NCBI GenBank assembly: GCA_963836695.1
Contig: CAWIKX010000009.1
Coordinates: forward strand, 248,001 to 312,000
Length of the DNA stretch: 64,000 bases
Origin: Roseiarcus sp963836695
GTDB lineage: Bacteria; Pseudomonadota; Alphaproteobacteria; Rhizobiales; Beijerinckiaceae
Direction: 5' to 3'
Positions 55,039-63,445 of the stretch are shown here, in pieces (the stretch's first letter is position 1; the number at the start of each line of letters is the position of its first letter). Under the pieces are notes generated by a model. It was not told where the DNA came from and did no database searches. It saw only the letters and a list, made by a program, of their open reading frames with translations. The position numbers and the translations under genes are program-made.

Positions 55039-55260
55039 ATGAATAGTCTGCGCGAAGTGAAACTCCGGGACGGAGAATTGAGGGGGCCTCGTGAGGCCAC
55101 GTGCATTGTGACGATAACCAAGAAGGATGGCGTCGAAACCTTGGCGATCAAAGGCGTAGAGCCGCGCGGGATTGTTGATGGGAATTACACTCTCACCGTA
55201 AAAGGCGAGCCGCGAAGTGTTTGGAGCCGGGATCACGACGGTTGGAAACGCCTCCGATAG
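55039..55260 (+). CDS. Small hypothetical protein
   Basis: 73-aa protein, MNSLREVKLRDGELRGPREA, with beta-strand pattern TCIVTITKKDGVETLAIKGV and GNYTLTVKGEPRSVWSRDHD. ACGAGGAAG precedes the ATG. No family recognised, but composition supports a gene. Confidence 0.6.
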   Translation: MNSLREVKLRDGELRGPREATCIVTITKKDGVETLAIKGVEPRGIVDGNYTLTVKGEPRSVWSRDHDGWKRLR

Positions 55261-56014
55261 CCGCATTTCTCGGCAAAGCGGAGCGTCCGAGAATGACCCG
55301 GCGCTTGATGGCTAAGCACAAAGCCACGCGCGGGTTGCTGGCTCCGGGTGCGATGTCGATCCCATGAGGGCCTCGTAAGGCCCCCCGGTGCAAGCAGCAA
55401 AATGACGTCGCTGAAAGTCTCTCCTGGCGCCTCTCGCAAAAGCGCGTAGGCGGAGGACCGCAGCGATTGGCGGAACAAGCTGTAGTTTGTCGTGTTGAGC
55501 ATATGGTCGCGTTTAGTTATTGCCCCCCAGCCCTAGACGCGGCTCGGATGAACCTTTGCCCCGCGGTCGAGCTCTGCTCCGCGCGGGGATTTTTTGTCAA
55601 CGACGTGTCTTCCCCTTGGGAACAACGGCCCAGGCGCTCCCGTTTCCGCCGAGACGAGCTCTCCTATCCCGACCACCAAGGAGGCTCGTTTGGCCCCGCG
55701 TCTGGATCCCCTTCGGGCGCGGGATTCTTCAATATATCCCGATGGCCGTTGTCGGCTGCGAGCGACCGCGCGAAAGCCTTCCAGGAACATCCCCCAATGC
55801 ATATTTGTTAAGGATCGCGGGGCGTCGTCCCGAACACGCGCGACGCGCAGCCGGCCCCGCGTCTTTGCCCGCGAGACAAACGCGGGGGTTGCCTTCCGGT
55901 GCCGCGAATAGGTGGGCCGGCGTTCCGCCGCGCCGCCCCGAGCCCGCCGGGGACGCGGGTCATGGCGGCGTCGCGCATTGGGACTGAAGGAACTCCGGAC
56001 TTCCTTCCCCCTAG
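55261..56014. other. Stretch without a supported gene
   Basis: About 750 bp of GC-rich DNA with overlapping short frames; none has a family or start signal. An inverted repeat (CCGCGT / ACGCGG, about 55858-55890) is present. Ends at the left end of the IS630-like element. Confidence 0.4.
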
Positions 56015-57174
56015 TACCAAGTCTCTGAAGGCATGACTCGGATGGGGATTCCCGAATCGGTTGAGTTCTGATTCAAGGTGGTGAACGAAGGAGGTTCGCC
56101 ATGCCCATTCCGCTCCGGGCTGATTTTGATGCGCAGATGGTGAGGTCGTCGGCGAAGCGATCGAAGGACGGGCCGCAGGCGCGCCGGCTTTTGGCGCTGG
56201 CGGCGATTTACGAAGGCGCGACGCGCACGCAAGCGGCCAGGATCGGCGGGGTGACGCTCCAGATCGTTCGCGACTGGGTGATGAAGTTCAACGCCCAGGG
56301 GCCGGACGGCCTGATCGACCGCAAGCCGCCTGGACAGCCATCCCGGCTTAACGACACGCATCGGGCGGGGCTCGCCGCGATCATCGAGAGCGGCCCGATT
56401 CCGGCGGTTCATGGGGTCGTGCGCTGGCGGATCGTGGATCTCTGCCAATGGGTTTTCGAAGAATTCCGCGTCGTCGTCGCCAAGCAGACGTTGAGCCGCC
56501 AATTGCGCGCCATGGGTTATCGCAAGCTATCGGCCCGGCCTCGCCATTACGCTCAGGCCGCAGGCGCGATCGAGGATTTTAAAAAAGCTTTTCCGCGCGC
56601 CTGGAAGCGATCGGGCGCGAGAAGGACGTCGAGCCCAGCGCCATAGAGGTCTGGTTCGCCGACCAGGCGCGCGTCGGCCAGAAGAACAAGATCACCCGCC
56701 GTTGGGCCAAGCGCGGCGCGCGTCCAAGCGCTCCCAAAGATCAGCGAACCGCCTCAGCTTATATCTTCGGCGCGATCTGTCCCAAGGACGGCAAAGGCGC
56801 GGCCCTGGTCATGCCACGCTGCAACACGGAGGCGATGAACCTCCATCTCGCCGAAATCGCCACCCAGATCGCGCCGGGAGCGCACGCCGTGCTGCTGGTC
56901 GATCAGGCCGGCTGGCATCTGTCGGACAGGCTCATCGCGCCATCCAACATCACGCTGATCCCGTTCCCGGCAAAGTGCCCGGAGCTGAACCCGCAGGAAA
57001 ACATCTGGCAATTCTTGCGCGACAACTGGCTCTCAAATCGGATCTTCAAATCCTTCGACGACATCGTCGATCACTGCTGCGATGCATGGAACAAGCTCAT
57101 CAACCAGCCCCGGCGGATCATGTCGATCGGCCTTCGGGATTGGGCCTGTCGGTCATGATCTCCGAGTCTCGGTA
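56015..57174 (+). mobile_element. IS630-like insertion sequence
   Basis: Ends are related inverted repeats: TACCAAGTCTCTGAAGGCAT at 56015 and minus-strand TACCGAGACTCGGAGATCAT ending at about 57174, both next to TA dinucleotides, as expected for the family's TA target. The right end lies inside the last codons of the DNA ligase gene. Confidence 0.82.
56101..57158 (+). CDS. IS630-family transposase (two frames joined at an A-rich slip site)
   Basis: The first frame (56101-56646) holds the HTH part: RRLLALAAIYEGATRTQAAR, IVRDWVMKFNAQGPDGLIDR. The catalytic part is in the -1 frame: EVWFADQARVGQKNKITRRW (first Asp), HAVLLVDQAGWHLSD (second Asp), PFPAKCPELNPQENIWQFLR (Glu). The frames meet at six A (56581-56586), where a -1 slip gives a continuous family sequence ending at 57158. 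This could be programmed frameshifting, known for some IS630 members, or a mutation. Confidence 0.85.
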
Positions 57175-58202
57175 TAACGCTCCCGCCGCACTTGGTCGGC
57201 AGGCTTATCCTCGCGCAGCCCGACATAAACCGTGTGCCGCAAGAGACTGTCGGCCGTCCAGGTCAGATACGTGATCTCGCAGACGAGCTTCGGCTCGACC
57301 CAATGGACGCGAGAAAGGACGAGCGGCGAGCCGAAGCGGGTGGAGCGCGGCGGCAGGACGTTCAGCGGTGACGTCATGCGGGCCAGCGGGTCGAGACGGC
57401 GCCGAAGATCTGCAAGGATCTTGACGGGCATCCCAGTGCCGACGCGGCCGGCATAGATGAGCTTGCCGCCATCGGTGTAGTAGCCGAGCAGCAGCGCGCC
57501 TAAATGAGGCCGCGATCCTTCCGGGTCGGACCAGCCGACTACCACGAACTCCTGGCGGTTCAGCGCTTTGGCTTTGCGCCATAGCCCGCGGTTACCGGGC
57601 GCGTAGGGCGCATCAATCGTCTTCGAGACCACGCCCTCAAAGCCGAGCTTGCCGGCGTGCCTGAGGATGAGTTCGCCGTCACCTTGGTCGTGGCCATTGA
57701 ACTGAAGCCCGGGCTTGTTTGCGACCAGCGGCTCGAGCAGCGCCTTGCGCTCGTTGAGCGGCAGGTTTGAGACGTCCCGCCCGGCGAGATGCAAGAGATC
57801 GAAAACGTAATAGATGAGGTGCACGCCGCGCTCGCCGTCAGTCGCCGCCTGGGTTTGAGCGAAGCTTGGCAACCCGGCTTCGTCGACGCCGCAAAGCTCG
57901 CCGTCGATATAGGCGCTCTTCACGTTCAGGTTCGCGAGCGCCGCAACTGCGGCCGGATATTTGGCAGTCCAGTCGAGACCGGTCCGTGTCAGCAGCTGCG
58001 CGCGGCCGTTGCTGATCCGCGCCGCCATGCGAAAACCGTCGAGCTTGATCTCATGCACCCATTGCGGCCCGGACGGAGGCTTTTCGACCAGCTGGGATAG
58101 CTGTGGAGGAATGAAGGGCGGAAGGGGGGCATTGGGTCGGCTGCGGCGCGATGGGGCCGCCTTGACGGACTGCGAAGCGGAACGCTTGACGATACGCGAC
58201 AT
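57153..58202 (-). CDS. ATP-dependent DNA ligase (LigD ligase-domain type)
   Basis: 349-aa ligase of the non-homologous end-joining type, without polymerase or nuclease domains. Adenylation motif I is EIKLDGFRM with K53; others are SAYIDGELCGVD, YYVFDLLHLAG, FEGVVSKTID and GLWRKAKALN (motif V). The OB-fold domain follows (EFVVVGWSDPEGSRPHLGAL) and VEPKLVCEITYLTW. The final residues (about YTETRRS) derive from the inserted IS630 end, so the native C-terminus has been replaced. Motifs I to V are intact, so the enzyme may still act. Confidence 0.92.
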   Translation of the reverse strand: MSRIVKRSASQSVKAAPSRRSRPNAPLPPFIPPQLSQLVEKPPSGPQWVHEIKLDGFRMAARISNGRAQLLTRTGLDWTAKYPAAVAALANLNVKSAYIDGELCGVDEAGLPSFAQTQAATDGERGVHLIYYVFDLLHLAGRDVSNLPLNERKALLEPLVANKPGLQFNGHDQGDGELILRHAGKLGFEGVVSKTIDAPYAPGNRGLWRKAKALNRQEFVVVGWSDPEGSRPHLGALLLGYYTDGGKLIYAGRVGTGMPVKILADLRRRLDPLARMTSPLNVLPPRSTRFGSPLVLSRVHWVEPKLVCEITYLTWTADSLLRHTVYVGLREDKPADQVRRERYTETRRS

Positions 58203-58284
58203 TACGCGAACCTATCTCGACGGAACTCCAAGCTCTCAACGCGATTATGCCACAATAGGCTCAGCATTCTCCAAACGAAACGCC

Positions 58285-58528
58285 ATGGTCGACCGAACCG
58301 CAGAACTCGAAGCCGCAGTCCGCGCGCAAGGACGCGTTGCTCACCGAGGCGCAGCGTTTGCTGACCGACTATTTGTCCAAACTGACCGAATTGGGGGAGG
58401 AGCTTATGGCAGCCTGCTCCTATTCAACGGGGCCGGCGCAGCGCGAGGTGCAAAGGCTTGCGACAATGGCGCTTGAGGTTCGATCGAACGGCAAAGAAAT
58501 CTACGGCGGAAGCCCTGGGCAAGCTTGA
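58285..58528 (+). pseudogene. Small hypothetical gene, possibly frameshifted
   Basis: ATG 58285 reads MVDRTAELEAAVRAQ; another frame from about 58325 reads KDALLTEAQRLLTDYLSKLT and goes to the stop at 58528. Removing two bases from the CGCGCG at 58320 joins them into one helical protein of about 80 aa. The second frame alone (from 58337) could be a 63-aa gene. Confidence 0.5.
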
Positions 58529-58543
58529 GGTCATGCCGGAAGA

Positions 58544-59053
58544 TTAACTGCGGGGCAGCTTTGACTTGAACTTAGCATATCGCGCCGAGACTTGATCTCC
58601 CTTGATGAGGTGCGGCCGCTCGCCCGGATAGACATCACCCTGATATTGCGGCTGGTCTAACGTGTTCTTCAACCAAATCGCCTTTCCCACCTTCGACAAT
58701 TGCGTACACACAGCTCTATGATTGACCGACTTACCGTTAACGGCACTGTAGAAATCGACCGTATAGCAAAATTCGTTGCCTGAAGAGGTCCAAGTTCCGT
58801 CAGCCGGTAGCTGGTCGCCGTTTTTCCCCTTCCACGTGCCCAGAGCCTTACCGTCGGCCGTCCCTGTGTAGCGGGCGACCCCGTCGGGACTATCGTACTT
58901 TACCGAATGGCCGACGAAGAATGCCTGAGCTTCCGCTGGGGTAAGTGAGATCGCGCCATTGGGCAGCGTTCCTTGATTTGCCGCTGTCGCGGGTAGCGCC
59001 GAGGTCACCACAATGAGGAGCGCAAGGAGGACCTTCGTTGGGACTATTTTCAT
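58544..59053 (-). CDS. DUF995-type exported protein
   Basis: 169-aa secreted protein. ATG 59053 begins signal peptide MKIVPTKVLLALLIVVTSALP-ATAA. Mature part: ISLTPAEAQAFFVGHSVKYD, GTWKGKNGDQLPADGTWTSS and NEFCYTVDFYSAV, with a second Cys in NHRAVCTQLSK. The GTW...DGxWxxxGxxFCY pattern matches DUF995, periplasmic proteins of unknown role in this order. The frame is open upstream, but the signal peptide decides the start. Confidence 0.78.
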   Translation of the reverse strand: MKIVPTKVLLALLIVVTSALPATAANQGTLPNGAISLTPAEAQAFFVGHSVKYDSPDGVARYTGTADGKALGTWKGKNGDQLPADGTWTSSGNEFCYTVDFYSAVNGKSVNHRAVCTQLSKVGKAIWLKNTLDQPQYQGDVYPGERPHLIKGDQVSARYAKFKSKLPRS

Positions 59054-59288
59054 CGGCGTTGGCCGAGCTCGAGGAAGCGGCTCGCGAAGTGCAATCGAAG
59101 ATTTTGCTCGGCATCGAGATGCAATGTGCGGCGCAGGGGTCGGTGGCATATGGACCGGGCGTCCGAGACCGCGCGGTAGCCTTCGCGCCTGATGATCCGC
59201 GGGGGTACAATCCGAAGAGCACCTACCTCCGTCAGACCCATCGTGCGAACGAGGCCGTTCAAGTCGCAGATGACGTGTTGGCGGCCAA

Positions 59289-61430
59289 TCAGCGGCTTGG
59301 AGCTAGGCTCGACATAGTCGACGCGCGGTGGAGTTTAGCGACGAGCACCTCGTCCGTGGATACGGCGCCGCCCTCAATGATTATTGCGACGCCGCCGTCG
59401 AGCAAAGCCTCATCGGTGTCGTCGCGCGCAGCAAGCCGGACGCCATCGACGCTTGCCGAGATCACGCGCCCATCGGCCTCGATGACAAACTTGTACGATT
59501 TCTCGAACGACCACGCGAAGGAAGTTTCGGCGAGAAGGGTCCTCGCGCCGTCCCTAACTCGGACCAAAAGCAGCTTATCGGGGCGCTCCAAAAGAATTGC
59601 GCAGAAGCGTCGCAAACCCTGGACGCGAATCCCCACGCCCATATGTTCTGCGAGATGAGCTTTGAGCGACGTCTCCACCCTGTAATCGCGCCACTGTCGA
59701 CCGCCATGAATGATCATGCCTTCGCCGCGATCTTGTGAAGCCCGGAGGGCCTGGGGGAAGCTCGTCGAGAAATTGTCGACCGCGTTCACCCAGGCGCGAC
59801 GCCAGAAGTCGCTCGGTTCGCGCGGACGGCACAACCGCAAGTCCGGCGATCCGTCCCAACGAAGCCAGTCGAGGACAAGAGCGCCGTCTTGCGTCCCGGC
59901 CGGCGACCGCGCCGCAACGCCGAGCGATTGGATCGGTTGTCCGCCGGTGTCGGGCAGACGCCAATCGAGGATCGTTTCGTCGTTCGGCGCCAGGACGACG
60001 GCCTCCGAATCCATTGGGGCGAGGCTGTCGCCTGCGCCATAGACAAGGGCGCTCAAACTGACCGCGACATCACTCGCGTTCTTAGAGTGCGCGATGACGC
60101 GGGCTTGCACTCGCTGCCCCGAATAGACGAGCGGAGTCGCCATCAGTTCGTAAGTGCGCATCCGCGTGACTTCGGGCGGGGTGAAGGTTGGTGTCATGAT
60201 CCGGACCGGGTCAGGCCCAAGTGTGGTGAAGCCCAGCTCTAGGGCGCGTCCCGCCTCAAACGCGATGTTGGCAACCTCGGCATTTGCGCGCGCGCCTTCG
60301 ACAGGGGCAAATCCCTGCACACTGCCCGGCTGTAAGAAATAGAACTGAGCTCCGCCCTTCGGCGGGTCGAGAGGAGGCGCGCCAGCGAGCTTCCGCCCGA
60401 GATCGACAAGGCGGGCGCTGATGCGAACTGCATCGTTGATCGCGTCGCCTCCGTCCGCGGAAGAGATCAGCATGCGGTCGGCGAGAGGCCCCCGCCACTT
60501 GCCCTGAGCGTCGATCCCTTCAAGGCCGAGCATGATCCCCATGAGGCAGCCTACGTTGCCAGCATTGCAATCTGTATCCCATCCGGAGGTGCAAACGATC
60601 GTCTGCGCCCGCGAGAAGTCGTCAGAGGCGTATAGGAGTGCCATGATCATGAGCGCGTGATTGGGAATGACATGGCAGTGGCCAGGATGCTTGTCGTACC
60701 CATAGCGCGCTTCGATGGCTTCCCGAGCTTCGCGCCAATCCGGGTAACGTTCTCGCCAGTCCCGAATATCGGCGACCAGTTTCGCGACGGGACCCTCTGG
60801 TGAGACCTGCGCGAGGCCGACTTCGATCAAGCGTTCGACGTCTCGGATAACGAACGCCTCGGCTTCCATCGCTGCCCAGAGCTTTGCCGCGTCCACTGCT
60901 ACGCCGTCATGACTTACCCGGGCTGCCTGCTCGGCAAGCCGTGAGGCGAGTGCGGGATTTCCCGGGGCGATGATCGCCCACCCGTCAATGAAGATTTGTG
61001 CGCCAATCTGCTCGGCGACGGCTTGGCCGTTAACGGCGATCGAACCGCTGGCCGGCGCCGGAATCCCACGCTTCAGATTGAGCCATGCCGTGTGCTCCGT
61101 GGAGTTGCCGTTTCCGCCCCACCAGAGGATCGAGCGGCGCTCAACAAGGTAATTGAGCCACGTCTCGCCAATCTCCCGCGAAGTGAGATCGTTGCGCGCT
61201 CCGTGATCCTCGAGCGCGCGGATGAATGTGAAGGTTCCTGCAATGTCGTCGTCGGTGACAACCAGGGGACAATTTAGTCGCTCGTGAACATAGTCCTCGA
61301 TCGGACCGAGTTCGCGCATGATCCGCTGATACGTCCAACCCTCGAAGGGGCGCCCGAGATAGACCCCAATGAGCTTGCCGAGCACGGCCGCGTAAGCGCG
61401 CTCAGAATAGTCCGGAGGGAGAGCCGTCAT
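59289..61430 (-). CDS. ADP-ribosylglycohydrolase-like protein with C-terminal lectin-like region
   Basis: 713 aa. Residues 1-345 form an ADP-ribosylglycohydrolase fold: YAAVLGKLIGVYLGRPFEGW, the metal motif VVTDDDIAGTFTFIRAL, NGNSTEHTAWLNLKRGIPAP, HVIPNHALMIMALLYASDDF and GWDTDCNAGNVGCLMGIMLG, the second metal motif. The remainder (about 400-710) is beta-rich (WRDYRVETSLKAHLAEHMGV, FKFVIE-like strands KSYKFVIEADGRVISASVDG) and resembles a concanavalin-like carbohydrate-binding region. No signal peptide, so cytoplasmic. It is 9 bp from a GH172 gene and beside two sugar permeases, suggesting removal of an N- or O-ribosyl-like group during catabolism. Confidence 0.85.
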   Translation of the reverse strand: MTALPPDYSERAYAAVLGKLIGVYLGRPFEGWTYQRIMRELGPIEDYVHERLNCPLVVTDDDIAGTFTFIRALEDHGARNDLTSREIGETWLNYLVERRSILWWGGNGNSTEHTAWLNLKRGIPAPASGSIAVNGQAVAEQIGAQIFIDGWAIIAPGNPALASRLAEQAARVSHDGVAVDAAKLWAAMEAEAFVIRDVERLIEVGLAQVSPEGPVAKLVADIRDWRERYPDWREAREAIEARYGYDKHPGHCHVIPNHALMIMALLYASDDFSRAQTIVCTSGWDTDCNAGNVGCLMGIMLGLEGIDAQGKWRGPLADRMLISSADGGDAINDAVRISARLVDLGRKLAGAPPLDPPKGGAQFYFLQPGSVQGFAPVEGARANAEVANIAFEAGRALELGFTTLGPDPVRIMTPTFTPPEVTRMRTYELMATPLVYSGQRVQARVIAHSKNASDVAVSLSALVYGAGDSLAPMDSEAVVLAPNDETILDWRLPDTGGQPIQSLGVAARSPAGTQDGALVLDWLRWDGSPDLRLCRPREPSDFWRRAWVNAVDNFSTSFPQALRASQDRGEGMIIHGGRQWRDYRVETSLKAHLAEHMGVGIRVQGLRRFCAILLERPDKLLLVRVRDGARTLLAETSFAWSFEKSYKFVIEADGRVISASVDGVRLAARDDTDEALLDGGVAIIIEGGAVSTDEVLVAKLHRASTMSSLAPSR

Positions 61431-61439
61431 CGAGCTCGC

Positions 61440-62552
61440 CTAGATGATTTCGAGGTAGTCGCGGTCTGGGAGCCCTGGAAACGGCGCCGCTGGCAGCGTC
61501 TGGTACCAGTAGGCGACCGAGGCGATGTCGTCTTGCAGCGGCAAATAGCGACGGTTCTTCTTCTCGGTGCGCCAGCCGATCGCCTGCAGGGTCACCTTGA
61601 GATCCGTCTCGAAACGGATCGGGTCCATAATGTGCCAACGGTACAGTCCGAACCGCTCTTGCGATTGATATGTGCCGTCAGGTCGGATGACCTGAGGCAT
61701 TCCTGCATACGGGGTCGTGTATTCGAGGAAGGCCCGCGGGAAAGTCGGATCGAGCGTGCCGGCGTCGAAGTTATAGGCCCCGCAGAAATAGTCCTCGGTT
61801 CCCGTCCCGCAAATCGTCGGCCATTCGTCGCCGTCCATAAAGAACTTGATCTCGCCTTCGCCCCACCAACCCGAATTGTTGACGCCCCAGGCAACGTAGG
61901 TTCCGACATAGTGGCCCCGCCCGCGCACGCCGTCGAGGACGACGTAGTCTTGCTTGAACGGCAGGGGATTTGTGCGCCGGAAGCTGGCGTGGAAATAGGC
62001 GACGTCCTCAGAGACCTCGGTCAAAGCATAGTTGATCTGCCAATAGATGACGGCCTCTGCATCCGGATTTCGATTCTCGAGCGTCAGTCGAGCCCGGCTC
62101 CGGAACGGCATTTCCCAATAGCAGTTGAACGCGCGCCCCGGATTGACGCAAACGGCGAGCGAACTCACGTGCGCATAGCGGCCCCAGCCGCAGGCAAAAA
62201 AGTCCCCAAGCGGCGCTTCGACTGACGGGTGGCTTTGGTCGTCCCAGTGAATGCGCAGGATGAGGTCGCGCCAGCTCACGTGAGCCGGCGTGATCCATAT
62301 CTGCTGGATCGCGCCTTGTCCCTCGATGTCGCCCAACAGCAGCGTCTCGCCCGGCGCTACGCGCTTTGAGGGAGAAATCTTCCAGCCGCGTCCGAGCCCA
62401 CGCGCGTGGATCGCGCCGGTGCCCTCTTCGGCCATGCCGCCTTTGCCTTTCTCGCCCGTCGGATTTTCTGGGCTGATCGAGCGCGACTTCGCCGAAGATA
62501 GTCGCGACAGATTGCCAAGGTGCAATCCGAGACCCGAGAACCCCCGCGTCAT
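61440..62552 (-). CDS. GH172 (DUF2961) glycoside hydrolase
   Basis: 370-aa enzyme of the family that includes difructose-dianhydride I synthase/hydrolase and exo-alpha-D-arabinofuranosidases. Characteristic parts: GAIQQIWITPAHVSWRDLIL, RIHWDDQSHPSVEAPLGDFF, INYALTEVSEDVAYFHASFR and KFFMDGDEWPTICGTGTEDY (acidic catalytic region), FCGAYNFDAG, then FGLYRWHIMDPIRFETDLKV. No signal peptide. It is immediately upstream of the ADP-ribosylglycohydrolase-like gene on the same strand and downstream of the two permeases. Confidence 0.92.
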   Translation of the reverse strand: MTRGFSGLGLHLGNLSRLSSAKSRSISPENPTGEKGKGGMAEEGTGAIHARGLGRGWKISPSKRVAPGETLLLGDIEGQGAIQQIWITPAHVSWRDLILRIHWDDQSHPSVEAPLGDFFACGWGRYAHVSSLAVCVNPGRAFNCYWEMPFRSRARLTLENRNPDAEAVIYWQINYALTEVSEDVAYFHASFRRTNPLPFKQDYVVLDGVRGRGHYVGTYVAWGVNNSGWWGEGEIKFFMDGDEWPTICGTGTEDYFCGAYNFDAGTLDPTFPRAFLEYTTPYAGMPQVIRPDGTYQSQERFGLYRWHIMDPIRFETDLKVTLQAIGWRTEKKNRRYLPLQDDIASVAYWYQTLPAAPFPGLPDRDYLEII

Positions 62553-62581
62553 GCCAACCGCCTCTTTCCGCTCCGCTCGAG

Positions 62582-63445
62582 CTACCTGATGCCCGTCGTC
62601 TTAATCGACTCGATGATGCGCTTCTGAAAGATCACGAACATGACGATCGTCGGAAGCGCCACAACGGTCGACGCGGCCATCACGTAATTCCATGAGCCGT
62701 TGTATTGCTGACGGAAGCTCGCGATCGCGACCTGCACCATCCAGAGGTCCTGGTTCGAAGTGATGGTCAGCGGCCAAAGGAACGAGTTCCAGTTGGCGAG
62801 AAAGAAAAGGATCGCGAGCGCCGACATGATGGGCCGGCTCAAGGGCAGAATGATCGACAGCCAGATGCGGAAGTAGCCGGCGCCATCGATGAGCGCCGCC
62901 TCCTCGAGCTCACGGGGAATCGCAAGATAGAACTGGCGCAGAAGGAAGATGCCAAAGGCGTTGAAGATGGACGGAATGATCAATCCCGCGTAGCTGTCGA
63001 GCATGTGGAGCGCGCGCGCGAGGATGAAGAGCGGCACGATGATGACCGGTTGCGAGATCAGGAAGGTCGCGAACATCGCAAGAAAGATCGCGTCCCGTCC
63101 GGGAAAACGCAGCCGCGCCAGCGCATAACCCGCCATGGAGTGGAAGATGAGCGCGACACCCGTCACCGCGACCGAAACGAAGAAAGTGTTGAGGAGATAG
63201 CGGGCGAAGTCGACCTGGGTGAACACGTAGACGAAACTCGCCAGTGTCGGACGCCGCGGAATCAGGTTCATGTCGAACACTTCGTTCGACGGTTTCAGCG
63301 ACATCGATAGCATCCAGAGGAGCGGCGCGATCGCCATGAAGGCGAGGATGACGCCAGCGAGATAGAGCGCAAGCCTGACGGACTGCAGCATCGCTCGCTG
63401 CGTCGCGTCCTCCTCAAGCGTTCGGGGGGAGCTCGGTTCACTCAT
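62582..63445 (-). CDS. Carbohydrate ABC transporter permease (MalG type)
   Basis: 287-aa membrane protein with six helices. Family motif with the EAA loop IPRELEEAALIDGAGYFRIW-LSIILPLSRP is present, plus LNTFFVSVAVTGVALIFHSM and the C-terminal QKRIIESIKTTGIR. Start overlaps the stop of the partner permease by 8 bases. Pairs with the MalF-type permease for import of a carbohydrate across the inner membrane. Confidence 0.95.
   Translation of the reverse strand: MSEPSSPRTLEEDATQRAMLQSVRLALYLAGVILAFMAIAPLLWMLSMSLKPSNEVFDMNLIPRRPTLASFVYVFTQVDFARYLLNTFFVSVAVTGVALIFHSMAGYALARLRFPGRDAIFLAMFATFLISQPVIIVPLFILARALHMLDSYAGLIIPSIFNAFGIFLLRQFYLAIPRELEEAALIDGAGYFRIWLSIILPLSRPIMSALAILFFLANWNSFLWPLTITSNQDLWMVQVAIASFRQQYNGSWNYVMAASTVVALPTIVMFVIFQKRIIESIKTTGIR

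Noticed and set aside
62705..63310. 201-aa plus-strand ORF rich in charged residues
   Set aside because: Antisense of the MalG-type permease; charged pattern is the complement of hydrophobic codons.
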